A stretch of 64,000 bases of DNA, taken from Cladopsammia gracilis (lineage: Eukaryota; Cnidaria; Anthozoa; Scleractinia; Dendrophylliidae). Positions 40,839 to 55,100 of this stretch are shown one piece after another. A model generated the notes under the pieces. The model was not told the DNA's origin. It saw only the letters and a list, made by a program, of their open reading frames with translations, and searched no databases. The stretch spans positions 449,501 through 513,500 of the forward strand of contig JAJGOT010000525.1 in the NCBI GenBank assembly GCA_022457155.1. Reading direction: 5' to 3'. Each line of letters starts with the position of its first letter. Position 1 is the stretch's first letter. Position numbers and translations under genes: made by a program.

Positions 40839-41393
40839 ATGCCAAATAAAGGTTACGAGACCGTAGCAACCGATGAAGATAATGACGCGGATCAGTCTTC
40901 ACATCCTACGAAATCAGCAAATTGTTTCTCTCTTCTGACCTTTTGGTGGATGAACAGCATATTTAGAACAGGGAGCAAGCGGCCATTGAACCAATCCGAT
41001 TTCCTACCGCTTCACGAGAAAGACAGAACACGTGACCTAACAGAGAGACTTCAAAAAGAATGGAATGATCATGTACAAGAATGTAACAGCACCCGTGGAA
41101 AACATCCCAAACTGTGGAAATGTGTTTTAAGGACGCTCCCCTGGAAAGAGATTGTATTTATTACTAGCATTTGGACCATCGATTCCTTCTGCCGTCTTGT
41201 TCATCCACTTGTGCTTGGTCTACTACTTCGTTTGTTAAGTTCTATCGAGATGGACCGTACCGGAGCGTATGCGTGCTGTTTGGCATTAACATTATTGCCA
41301 TTATATACCTGCTGCACACATATCCTAGCTTACAAATTGGAGTTGCTTGGTATGAGGCTGAGTAGTGCGATTAAGGGAATTGTTTATCTTAAG
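40839..41393 (+). CDS. ABCC4-like exon 1 (residues 1-185)
   Basis: N-terminal cytoplasmic segment and the first TMD1 helices ([20 protein letters not shown]). Donor aag|gtaaaa, phase 0. Followed by a 9.4-kb intron. Confidence 0.9.
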
Positions 41394-41677
41394 GTAAAAG
41401 TGACAATTTTTCCTGATCCGTTATACATAAGCATGATCTAAAGGTGCCCGCCCACACACTCACAAGGAACACCAGTAATGTTCTTTAAACCGAATGGATT
41501 TTCGAGGCAATTCAAAACGAAAACCACTGAGTATTTGTAATTTTAAATAAATTTTAAATGGCTGAAAACAACGAGAAAGGACTGAATTGCTGGTCAACCG
41601 ACTTAGTTTGTTGGCTAACCGACCAATTAATGTACATGGTGAATTTTCCTATTTTGAATCAGTTGGCTAGTGGATTG

Positions 41678-41711
<34 letters not shown>

Positions 41712-44700
41712 GAGTTGACTGAATGTCAGATTAACCAATTAACTGACTAATCCTTACGGGCCGACCGAATGACTGACTGGATGATTTACTTTGCAAGTGA
41801 TAGTCTGATTTAACGATTTACTGACCGATGTGTAATATTCTTGTTCTAAGAGCACGATGGATTCGGATGAACACCGCTCTAGCCAAACAACATCCAAGTT
41901 TTTCCAACATGGCTCCCGAGACCCTGGTACAAATGCGCATGTCTGAACTATATACTAAGACGAAATACCGCTGATCATTACACGATGAACTGATTTTGAT
42001 TTTGATTTTGAACTGATTGGTTGACTGATTTTTTGATGAACTGATGGAGTGATCATGCACATGAGATTGACTGACCGTTTGACCGACCAAAGGACGGGTG
42101 GACAAACTTGCTGACTGATTGACTGAGCGGTTGGCTAATGGAGTAAATAACAGACCAACTAACCAACATATTTACTGAACGATTAACTAACTAGCTCACC
42201 AACTGACCAACTGACTAAACATTTGATGGACTGACCGTTCGACTGACTAATAAGCTAATTAACTGATTGTTCGACTAAATGGACCAACTGGTTATCCATC
42301 AGACTAACTGACTGAGCGACAGATCAACCAAAAGATCGATTGATTGACAGATTGACTGATTAATTGATTGATGATTGATTGCCAAATTGATTGATCGATC
42401 TTCCGACACAGAGACCAACTCAGTGATAAGCCATCAATAGTGGCAGTAGTCGATCAACGGACCACCTGAGCAAATGATCCGCTTACTGACTGACTAACCA
42501 AACGACTGGTAGCCTGTTAAACAAGGGCAGGAGCATAGTCTTTTTAATCTTTTTCTCTTAATCTTTTTCCCAAATTATGCCATAGTTAGCTAATTAGAAT
42601 GCATACAAAAATGAGACGGTTTAATTGTACATATATATTATATAATTTTCATTGATATTCTGTGCCGATGGACGTTTTTACTCGTGGAATTGGAACGAAT
42701 CGTGGAACGAGTTTTGTGTTGACCTGCGAAATGCAAATTTGTCACTCAGGCGTAGACGCCTGTCGTAATTAATCGGCTTCGCATGAGTGCCCGATATCAA
42801 AACGATAACTGTCGAAGATCGATCGTTCCCGAACGCCCCTGCGATCAAAGTAAACGCTGAGCGTGCTTTCATTGTGGTGGTTTTGTAGCTTTCATTCATA
42901 TCAGTACCACGTTTTGACGGACGATTTTTGCGGAAACAGGAAATGGGAATGTTTATTTCAGACCTGCGATCCAGCATGCAGTTCTCTGTCTCTTTTTATA
43001 CGCAACGTTCCTTATCAAGCGCTGCGGATGATTCACGTACACGGAACACTCATTCCTTTTTATCTCGTTAATGCGCTTGCGCATTAAGCGAGATTTCGAA
43101 GTCGAGTACTAAAAAGGGACAAAAGTTGTTAACAAAATTTTGTGGACTTTTGTCCGGGGGGGTTTCTTGTTCCTTCTTTATAGAAGCTATATTAGGGCAT
43201 TGAGGATATGGTTGGTTAAAGCGGTTAGGATTTTAAGAAGGGCGTCACATACTGCCACTAAAATGTTTGGGGAGCACCCCCGGACCTATTGTTAATTTCC
43301 CTAGGGTATTGGGATGTCAGAACTTGTGATGAACTTGTCATATCTCACATTACGTTACCGCAAAGGTATTAGTTCTTCTTAAATTTCGATATCTCACGTT
43401 ACCTATCAGTTTCAATCATTTGTCGTAAAGCCATTATAGCTACTTTAAAAGGGTAAAAATAGGTTAAATGCGTTTTCTTGGGAAACGTAGTTTGAGAATT
43501 TCACGGTGTATTTTACTAATGGAGAGGTTATAAGAAAGTTAAATGGGACAGGAAAGTTTGTGTGTTAATATGAGCGGTATGGCAGAGCAAAATAGCATGA
43601 ACTTTGCGTTTTTTTCTATTGAGTTGTGGTTACACACACCTTGGGTTTGGGGCCTTCCCAAGGGTTAATGGCTTGGGTTCGGTTTATCTCAGGTTTCATC
43701 TTACCCTTGGGGATGCGGTTACACAGTAAAAGACTCCCCAGGGTAAAATATAATAAGATATGAGTTCACTGACACTGCAGTTTACGCACGAAAACGTACA
43801 GATCGACATGGATGACACGAATCGAGATCTTGTAAGTTTAATTTCAGTCATTCTCCTGCTTATCATTTGATAAATATAACAATCCGGCATTTTTTTTGCG
43901 AGAAGACACCGAAGAAGACGCCTTCAACTACGCTATCTTCAAGGTTTGTCGGCGTTTTATTTACATTTAGGAGCTCGCCACGAACTTGCTCGTCGCCAAG
44001 GAGGGCTTGGGTATTTCCACGACCACAGAATTGGTTTCAGCAACTTCTAAATAACAATGCACTCGATCACTGGTGGAAAGAAAATTTTAGAGTTACAAGT
44101 AAGCGTGCAATTAACCAAGCGTATCAGAGGTCAACTCAGCAGCAGGCGATTTCCTGTATTAGCTACGTTCTGCATTATGATTGGCCAAGCGGTTTGATTG
44201 TGCAATAGTATGGTAAACATGTCATAGTTGTGTTGATTTTTTGGCTTATAATGATGACGGTTGAATGGAATTGCGGCAAGCCTTCAATGGCTTAAATTTT
44301 TGCGTCTTTTGCGTACTGTTACATAATGAAACTGTAATAGCAATTATTAATTGTTTTAAAATAGCACAAAAGCGAAAGTACACGGGTCAGCCAATACTAC
44401 AACACGTATGCTACCGGTGCCAAGTGAAGGTTCAATCAAATTAGTTGCAACCTGTAGGTAAACGAACTTAAAATATTCACCTTTATACGGACTTCTATTT
44501 TATGAAAGGGGTCAATCCGGCAATTTTTTTTTTAGTCATATGGGAAATTTAACTTAGTCAGAGGCTGTCCTATTCAGTACATTTGATAGCTGCGTGGAGC
44601 TAATTAACACCACTCTTATTACTAATCACGTTAAAAGTGACATCAAATATTCTAGATATGACTTGTTCTCAAAAGAACATGCTATTTTGCTCTGCCTTTT

Positions 44701-47700
44701 AAGTCGCTTAGCGAGTGACAACCGGAAATATCGTGAAAAGAAAAATTGGTAAGAATATTCTGCTCCCGGAGGGGGGGGGGGGTCTCCTATAAGTCGTCAA
44801 GCGGAGGTGCTCGTCAGGAAAAAAAGTGAAACCCTGAAAGATATCAAAGTGGCCGTTATCAACCAGAATTTTACCTCTAAAAGATACCATTTTTATCTCG
44901 TTAATGCGCATGCGCATTAAGCGAGATTTCGAAATTACCACGAAAAAAGGGGCAAAAGCTGTTAACAAATTTTTGTGGACTTTTGTCCGGGGGGGGGGGG
45001 GGGGAGTTTCTTCTTTCTTCTTCATAGAAGCTATATTAGGGCATTGAGGATATGGTTGGTTAAAGCGGTTAGGATTTCAAGAAGGGCGTCACATACCGTC
45101 ACTAAAAAATTTGAGGAACACCCCCGGTCCTATTGTTAATTTCCCTAGGGTATTGGGATGTCAGAACTTGTCATGAACTTGTCATATTTCACATTACGTC
45201 ACTGCAAAGATATTAAAATTCTTAGTTTCGATATCTCACGTTACGTATCAATATTTAAAATTTTCAATCATTTGTCGTAAAGCCATTCAAGCTGCTTTCG
45301 AAAATGGTAAAAATAGATCAAATACGTTTTCTTGGGAAACGTAGTTTGAGAATTTCACGGTCTATTTTTACGAATGGAGACGTTATTGGACGGGAAAGTT
45401 TGTGTTTTAATATGAGCGATATGGCAGAGCAAAATAGCATGAACTTTGCGTTTGTATGCAATAGTATGGGAAAGACGTCATAGTTTTATTGGTTTAGCTA
45501 CCGTGCACAAGGAAATTTTGACTGAATTTGTTTTGCGGGAGGAAATTTTTGCGCGTCGGGACACCTTAAATTTCTGCTGGGAGGAAATGTTTGCGGATTT
45601 CTGGTCAAGTATAAATAAAATCCAAGGCATCGGTTTTAAACAATTTCACTTCCTGACCGGAGGTTTTTATAGTTCTCCTAGTTATATGGTTGCTGTTCTG
45701 GCGCCAATATGAACATAAACAACGAGAAAACTAGTGAGTGAATTATTGTACGTTGTTGTAAATATGTATCAGTATTATGATAACAGTCTCTGGTTCTTTT
45801 GAGGACGTGTGTGGAGTTGAATCGGGAATACAGATAACTGTTGTGCCGGTCGCCTCGGAGTTATGATAGCAATATATTCACTGTTGAAAAGTTCTTGTTA
45901 AGCCGATATACATCATTAAAACAAGTAATTTTTTCTGCGCGAGTATATTTCTGCGGTGGAAAATTTAATACAAAATAAAGTAATACTGCATAATAATGCA
46001 ACAACGGACAACCTTTGCCTGTATCTCCGGCAGATCAGAAAAAGGTTTTGAAAAATACTGCGGTCAGGAATCCCGCATGTTTGATTACTTTAGTACAAAT
46101 TTTATAATTTGAGAAGTTGGGGCGCTAAGTTTCCGGATGTAATGGAGATACTGCCTAGCTCCGAGAAACACATTACACTTACACGCGGAATAAACTCTGA
46201 GGAGCTATTAAAAAACAATTGCAAGATCCCACTATTTCAATATATGACTATCGCATAAGACTTGGATCTTAATAGAATATTTTACGAAATTTTACTGCGG
46301 TCGTGACCCCGGGGGTCGTCAAGAAGACACTGTCAACACTATATTTTGAGGTTTAAAGCAGACCCATTTAATCTCTAATAGTTATTAAACACATGATACC
46401 GGAAATAGAAAGCTCTCGACTTTCGAATAAAAAAAGACAGAAGTACTATATATTCGCAAATAACCCATTCACAGCTGACCCATTCATGTATAACATTAAC
46501 TTATGCAGCCATTTCTTTTTCAACTCTCCACAAAAGAAAAATCAATGTCCGCTTCACTTTCCAAAACATTTCATATCGATATCGATAACAACATACACAA
46601 CTGCGTGAAATATTTCCTTTAACAAGCATTGACAACTAAGCGGAAAACAGATATTTCAGCCCACCCACATCTGACGTCTGAGTTATCAAAAGTTTCTCTG
46701 GCTTTTGTTGATAATTTTGTCCGATGGATTATGAATGTTCTGCGATACTTGTTATCTTTGTGGAATGTCCAGTTTCCGGAAGATTATAAAGAACAGGAAA
46801 GAGCGAATCTCAAAACTGTCTTAAAAATGAAATTAAGGTTGGAAAAATATATATTTGCTCAATTCTTTCTTTGACGAATAGAGGAATTCTAAGGATATGC
46901 ACTTTTTTGTCTTGACTTCCTGACTGAATTTAAGTCTTAAAATAGCAATGAATATGCGTGAACGGAATCTGATCGATCAATGACAGACATTGTAGCGACC
47001 ATAGGTTATGGATCAGTTCTTTTCTTCTTTAAAATCTCCGTAAAATTCTTAGATGTTTATATCTTATATATATAAAGATCTACAAACGCGGATAAGCGTA
47101 AACATTTATCCGATGCGTTGTGGCACACATCAAAGATTTAAATTGGATGATCCCACAGGCAGACCAATCGTGATGTAAGTGAGTCGAAGCCAGTACACAG
47201 TAATGAAATATACTAGGTAATAATACGATTTGTCACGGAATTGATAAGCGATAGAAAAATCGAAAATATTACACACTAAAGTCTTCTCACCTTTACTTTA
47301 TTGTCTCTTGATGTATCCTGACCGGTTTAAATGCATTTTCACAACTTTTGTCACTCGCCCCACTATCCACTATAAAAGAAGGGAAGGCTGGAGACCTCTG
47401 AGCGAACCCTCGCCACGCGAAAGCCAATAAATTCTAAACAATTCAACTCAAGCTCCCCGAATTGCCACCAGTGAGGCCGCAGGTTAAATGTCTACCCGTG
47501 CGATTCGTGCTAGGTTCCAAATTCCCTTTCACGGTCTCTAAAAGGGCTCCGTTTTGGAGCGATTCTGGCCATCTTCGCTTCGCCATTGTCCGCGACTAAA
47601 CGAAATTCGAATACTAAAGCTTAGCGACCGCGTCACAGAGACAAAATGACATTCACCCGAGGGGAGGGTCGTTACTTTTGCCCTCGCGCAAATTGACACC

Positions 47701-50700
47701 GTCGGTGGAGCTGGTGCGTGTAATTCGAACGGAAACCACACGCGTGACCTGTCACTTATTTGTCTTTATTTGATAAAGTGCAATTTTTCATCAAGATCAA
47801 AAGAAAAGTCTCTTTTTAAAATAAAAATGCTCGAAGGAAAATTATTAAGCTTGTTAAAACCAATTTGCGCCAAAAAAATCAAAAATCAAAGGTCACGGAT
47901 ATGTATGTGTTTACCGGGAGTCTAGGGTGTACTCTAACTGCACGTCCGATCCAAGAGAGAGGAAGATAGGGGCCTTGGGAACGAGGTTGGTAGACGTTTC
48001 AATAACAAATTGATCATTACATGTAAAACAGACCGTTGGCCGTCGGGTGTTGATATGAACGATATGGTCAATAATGTTTAATTTTTATTGGTAAATTGCA
48101 CAACCTTCTAAAGTCGCTGTCGTAATTTGTCGTATTTTTGAAGCGGAATCGAGCCGTTTCTCGCTGTTCAGAACGTCTCATGTCGGCAATTTTCGCGGCC
48201 ACGTCGCTTGTCGTTTTTACCAAGGCTTCTTTAAGCCGAGATGTTTTGAAAACAGCTTCGGCTATAAAAGGAAACGAAATCTAATCGCCAGCTCTATTCC
48301 TACAAGAGACACCATTCTGCCCGAAGGTACACAATTTTTTAGTTGACGGAAAAAGCGACAAGTAAAATATTTTCATTTGCCTTTTTTACAATAGTCTACC
48401 TTAGTGAAGTATTTAGATAAAACATTCCTTTTTTACTGAAGTCTTTTTACTGAACTTATTCACATGCACAAAGTTCTTGTTTTGTCTCATACATCCACAT
48501 ATACACTGCACATATTAATTGGCTGTTTAAAAACATTGCTAGTAAATCAATTTTAATCCCAAATGAAAATCGTTGCAATATGTTTTAGTTTTGTTTAAAT
48601 ATCAATAAATAAAGATAGTAAATATTTTTTAACCTTCGAACATCTTTCCCAAATTTCGATTGATAAGAAAATCGCCATTGTAATGCCATACAAGTCATTG
48701 CTTCTAAAATACTGTGACTGATACAAAACAAAGAAAATTAACTAAGTAAAAGGGCTCTCTAAAGATAGATTGAATCTAAGTAGTTTTGCCACCCCCATCC
48801 TAGCCTGCGTAGCAGTCGTTTCCTTTTCGCAAAGCGTGTAGGACGCGGGAAGCTTGGGCGCCACCCCCCACCTTCTCATTTTTTTGCTCCTTTTGGCGCC
48901 CAAGCTTCCCGCGTCCTACACGCTTTGCGAAAAGGAAACGACTGCTACGCAGGCTACCCCCATCCCTCCTCATAATTTCCCCCCGTAGCAACCAAATTGG
49001 CCTCGGCTCATTCGCTTAATATAATCAAGTTGAAGTTTCCCCTCAGCTGTAAAATGAAGACTATTTTGAACAAATACGCTAAATTAACATGAAAATTATT
49101 TACATTCATACTCGTGATTATTTTGTTGCTCATGACTTTTATTGATTTGGTGGCTCGTAAAAGAGCCCTTAAGTCCTCTATGACTGCAATGTCTAACTCT
49201 ACGATTAGACAGGTATTTTCAATGTTTCAACTTCAATAAACCATTTAGCAGCTTTACACATATTACCTATCACGTCTTTACTACATTTACCTATCAAAGG
49301 CACCCAACTTTTCCAATTCTTGTTGTTGTTGTTGTTTATTAACCTTACATTCTCTCGCATTAACGAGATGGCTTTAAGAGCCCTTTGATTCGAACTACAA
49401 GTGACTTAGTGTCGAATATTGCGTGCCTGGCCGTTAAGAAATCGCTTTATCTCCTCGAAAACACGAAAACATTTGCATATAACGCCTGCACGAACGCGAC
49501 TACCGAGAAAGGCAGAGGAAAATTATTTCACATTATAATGTAATGTTAAGAATTCTTTATTGCCGTCACTTTGTGAATACAAACGTCTTATATAAATTAG
49601 CATTTTAGTAGGTTAATAATTGTAAACGTGAAATTATTTGAGAATTTTTTTTTAATTAATTGTAAACGTAAGATTATTTGAGAATTTGCTTGAACTTGTT
49701 AAGCGTTATGAAATGAAAATTTATATGAATGAACTTTTTAGCTTTTTCCTGCAAGTGTACATAAGATTGATGTTAAGGCTTAATCGATTTTTAAGAAATT
49801 TGTTAATAAAGTATACTTAAATCATTTTCAATGAAGATGTAAAATGGTACATTTTGTGAACAAATGTGATAATGAATTTTAGTTTTTGTTTCCGAGTTCA
49901 TTTCTTAAAGATGTGATTTAGATAAGGGAGCTGAGAGCAAAATATCTGATATTTCACATTCGATGTTTATATTTATATGCCGCAATATGAATAACAAAAT
50001 GACCGTTGGTAACTATTTTTTTTATTCAATCGCACATTTATAGCAATTCTTTGTCATAACAGACCATTATTGCCATTACAGATGCCATTTCGTATAACGT
50101 TTACTCGACATCAGGGAATATCAGGGAATTTTCGAGAACATAATTTAAGAAGACCAGCATTTAGCTCAAGATATTCCGCCACTTTGGATCAACTGTTAAT
50201 GTTTTCTACGCGCTGGTAAAATTAGCACATGCAAATCCCACTCACGTAATCATTTTCAAAAACCTTTCTTTTCGCACTCGCCAGTCCACACAAAGACTCT
50301 GAACCTCCATTTTCAAAAACCTTCACTCTTGAAAGCGTTTTCAAAAACCTCCGTTTTCGCATTAACACGCACACCTCCATTTTCGATCACATTAATAAAC
50401 ACAGAGAGTAACTTTTCCAACCGTTTTGCATAACAGCAGACGATGAACTGAGGATGAGCAACTGTCTTAAAGCATGAAACCCAATACTACTGTGACTAAA
50501 CAGTCATGCCCTCCAAGAAGGCTCTAGTTTCATAGGCACATGCTCTCACATGTTCCTTGGAATAGGTAGAGAACTCCAAATCTCATCACATATGTCTTCT
50601 AGTAATATGTGTCCATCTAAAGCCGCCAAACAAAGACAAATCCAACGAACTCCCAGTTCACTATCACTTTTCATTTCTAAAATACTTTTTCCACGAGTTA

Positions 50701-52145
50701 GCAATAGGCACCCTTTGATTTATTGTAGTACCCTGGGCGCATTAATTAACGAGTTTTATCATTATCTGTTTTCATGTGTCTGCAGATTCCTCTTATCAGT
50801 CAGCAGAGCCTTCGAAAAACATCAACTGGGAACATTATTGACTTAATATCAAATGACGTTCAGAGGATCGAACAGGCAGCTCTAAAAACACAATCTGTGT
50901 TCTTGGGTGTTTTCGAACTGGTAGTTGGAATTTTCTTTCTGTTATACTTCACCGGTTGGCAGCCACTAACGGGTGTTCTGTTTCTAATTGCCTCAATCCC
51001 TGGCGTCATGATAATCTCATCTATTTGTGCTCGCCTACGGGAGGAGACCGCTGAAGTGACGGACCGACGTATTTCGTTGATGAATGAGCTTGTGTGTGGA
51101 ATACGTGCTCTTAAGACGCATGCGTGGGAAGACCTCTATCGTGAAAAAGTGCAACAAGTAAGAAGGTGAGTGGATAATTAATGCAATTAGATATTGTATG
51201 CATTACTATCAACGTCACATGCCTCGTGATAACAGTTTAAGCTTGAACTCACTATACTTAATATACACTTATATATACTTTTATAATTCAACACATTGAT
51301 ACACTGCCCAAATATGGTCAAAAAGTTATCGATATACGCTATGTCTACATGACGTATATCCAACGATAGAGGTAAATTTCGCATTTTGACAAGAGAATGC
51401 AAAAATGACGGACCGGCATCGATATTTTTTCTTCAAACTGTGCTTTGTTATCAATGCGATATCACGCCAGCTTGAGCGCTATAATAGTTAAATATCGCGA
51501 GGTTCCTACAAAACACGGCCAATCTTTTTATCTATACTGATAAAAAAGGTTTTCTTTAAAGGACTAGGCCTACACAGTACAGCCTGTTCATATCCTCGAT
51601 CCCCCGAAAGTGAGGCGAAAAAATGCTAAATAAACAGTTTCTTTTCTCGCGTTTCCTTCGGTAAAGTTTGGCGGAGAGGTTATAATTTGTTTGCTGTTAT
51701 CGGCGCTCGTTTTGCAGGAAAATTTATAAGACCAGTTTTTACGCAGAGGCAAAAGACACATAATTTGCAAATAACGAACTAACTGCCTCTACAGCCCATA
51801 CTTTTTTCGCGTCTGTTTTATCTTATCTGGCCAAATTCTATGAACTGTGAAAATTTTGGAAGATTTCACCGAAGGAAATTGAAGAAAATCACAATTAAAT
51901 CCATGCCAGTAAACAATGAAAAACGCATTTGCTTGGGCAGTTTTAATTCAAGACTGAATCCATTATTTTAACAGAGATGGGTGTAGAACACTGTTTCATT
52001 ATTGCGTTTTACATTTTGATAGGTTTTAGTGAACTGGGAGTAAAGAAGAATCTGAAAAGCAGCTTCCAAAAGGCAACACGTTTGATCGAAATCAAAACAT
52101 TTATCCAACAAAAAATGTTCGTCAAACAGTCTGACATGCAATTGT

Positions 52146-52187
<42 letters not shown>

Positions 52188-55100
52188 GAAATTGAGATAT
52201 ATTTAGTAGCAACATTTATTTGAGGTCTGTCCCCTCTCCCCTTTGAATGGCGTGCTGAACGTTCTAAGTGTTGAACCAACAAAATGTTGTACAACACTGT
52301 TAGAACGTGTAGCCGGGGCTTGACAATGCACGAGAAACAAGTTTGCTATTTTCTTAATAAAATGTCCCATGATTTGCGCGCGCTCCTACTGATTTAATTT
52401 AGGTAAATTGGATTGGACATTATACAAGCGAAATTTCGATATTCCGGTGGGACGGTTTGCTTTAAACGAGCAGCAAATGCCAGGCATTTGCTGCTTCTTC
52501 TAGATATTCTGATATGTTCCTTTTCTTTCTTCCTTGAAGCGTTTAGGTTTTTAGCACCAAGTCTATTCGGTGACTTTCTTTTCATTTTCATGTTCTATTC
52601 CAAGTAGTTTTATTCACTGAATTTGCATGTATCCAGTACTGAAATCTCACATAGGGCGGAACATGTTATATTATTATCACTTATTTGTATTATGGCTGTT
52701 TGTTTAATTTATATAGGAGTGAGATTTGGATTCTTCTCAAAAAGAGTCCCCTGTTGTCGATTATAGAGAGTTTGATGTATTCAGGTTCTGTGGCAACGTT
52801 CATATCGATGTTAACCCTCGTGCTTACTGGCCACTTCCTATCGTCTTCAACAGCTTTCATCGTACTCTCTTATATGAATGTTCTTCGACTAAGCGTATCC
52901 CTTAGGCTGGGGATTGCTATTCCTTTGGCTTTTGAAGTCTTTGTCTCCTTCAAAAGAATTGAAAGATTTCTACTTTTGAGTAACATGCATCTGGATCCTT
53001 TGGAGTACAAGCAAAGTTCTTGTGGCCAAGAGAAGATCGTTAAACTTGATGCAATTAATCAGTATTCACAAGTGCTTGTTAGGGAGCCATTACTGCAAGG
53101 CGAACTGGCTATTCAGAAAGTCATCCTTGGAAAACAAGATACAGATCAACTTGTTTCTAAAAATGAACAAGTGGAACAATATAAACTGCCTGAGCAAACC
53201 AATATGCATTTATCAGTTCTGAACCTCACATGTAAATTAAGTGAATTGAATGGCGAAAAGTATCTTATTCGAGATATCAGTTTTAACGCATCGGATAAAA
53301 GCCTGACGGTCATCACTGGTCAAGTTGGCAGTGGAAAGTCAACACTGTTGGCGGCGATCGCAGGCGAGGTGAACAAATCAAGTGGTGACATAGTCTGTAC
53401 TGGAACGATAGCTTATGTCCCTCAGACGGCTTGGGTTTTTTCTGGAACTCTTAGAGAAAACGTGTTATTTGGTGAGATTTGGGACGAAAACAGATATGCT
53501 AAAGTGATCGAGGCATGCGCGCTGCGAGAAGACATCAACCGATTTCCTAAAGGCGATCTCTCATTTATTGGAGAACATGGTATTCTGCTGAGTGGAGGTC
53601 AGAGGGCTCGAGTCAACCTGGCACGCGCGGTATACGCTGATGCAGATGTCTATCTACTGGATGATCCTCTAAGCGCAGTGGATGCCAAAGTCGGGGAACA
53701 CATATTTAACGAGTGTGTTTGCAAGCTGCTACGACATAAAATTACAATCCTAGCGACGTACACAGAGAAGCAGATGATAGTAGCTGATCACGTTGTGGTC
53801 CTTTACAGAGGTAGCGTACTAGGAAAAGGAAGCTATTTTGAATTGCAAAGTGACAGGAAATTACTTGATACTATCCTAGCTGCATCTGCCGCCACCAACA
53901 AAGAGAAGTTAACGCCCGTAGCGAGCGATGAAACTGAAACAACGCAATTGGATTCAACTCCAGTCACTGGCAGCTTTGCTGAGCATTTAGAGATCTCAGA
54001 AGAAGAAAAGGCCACTGGCAAAATTTCATCTGCATTGTACTGGGATTATTTTAGAGCTGGAATGCACCCCGTTGTGATGATTGCCGTAGTTACTCTCTTC
54101 CTAGCAACCCAAGGTTAGTGCCGTTTAGGATTTTTATCCCGTTGAAAGCCTTATTTTGCTCGCAATAATGATAGTGTTTTATTAAGGAAAAAGTTAACGC
54201 GACCGAGTGCATTGTATTTTATAAACACGGGGAATATTAATCAAAGGCTCCTAAGAGCCAACCCGTTAACAAGAAATGCTAACATGCAATTTTTAAGTGC
54301 TTATATTACTCAACAATGCACGAGGAACAAGTTCACTTTTTCCTTTACAAAATGTCCTACAATTTGCGCGCGATCATACTGGTGACGTAACCTGAAAAAG
54401 TTTGCGCTTGACGTAAGGCGCGTTTAAGCAATAGAACACATTATCTATGAGTTTACCGGCGTTATAAACCCACGCGGGATGTGGGGAAAACACGAGAAAA
54501 GCTAGAAATAACGATGAAAAGCGTTTGGAAAGAGAGAACTTTGTTGTAGTTTTGTGCCGAGCAAGTAGCTTATTCTCATAACATTCATCGGATGACGCGG
54601 GAAAACCAATCAAAGCGGCTGAAAGAATAAATGAACTTTACTCGATGCCACTGACAAAGCTGCATTGACAAATTCACGGGTTCAACGAAAGTGACGAAAA
54701 GTTTTAGCGCTTTGAAATTCATCAGTTGAAATTTATCAGCTGAAAAAAGAAAATATATTCAATGATTCAAAAGTTCTTTGAATGGGAAGTCCAGACTGAA
54801 TTCTATCCGGAATCCTTAATTTGCTTTCTTTGGCCTTCTTAGCCCGAAAGTTTATTAAAGCATGCATCATGACCGCGACCCCGCGCATCCCCTCCCCGGA
54901 GGTGGGGGGGGGGGGGGAACGAACGGGTACGTAAAGTAAAATATGTCAATAAAACAGACAAAAAGTGTAATGTTTGCTGTTTTCTCTTTATAGTTTTGAT
55001 AGTTTCGCCTGATGTATGGCTTTCGTATTTGACCAAGATGACATGGGAACAACAACGAGATAATACAACTTGGCGCATTTACGCCAGTTTTGCCTTCGCC

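Noticed and set aside
46629..46874. 81-codon + strand frame in ABCC intron 1
   Set aside because: No recognisable motif, start context or splice partner; probably chance.
46990..47450. Possible solo LTR (tgtagcgacc... to ...attgccacca)
   Set aside because: TATA and AATAAA-like signals are suggestive, but no convincing terminal pair, target duplication or primer site was found.
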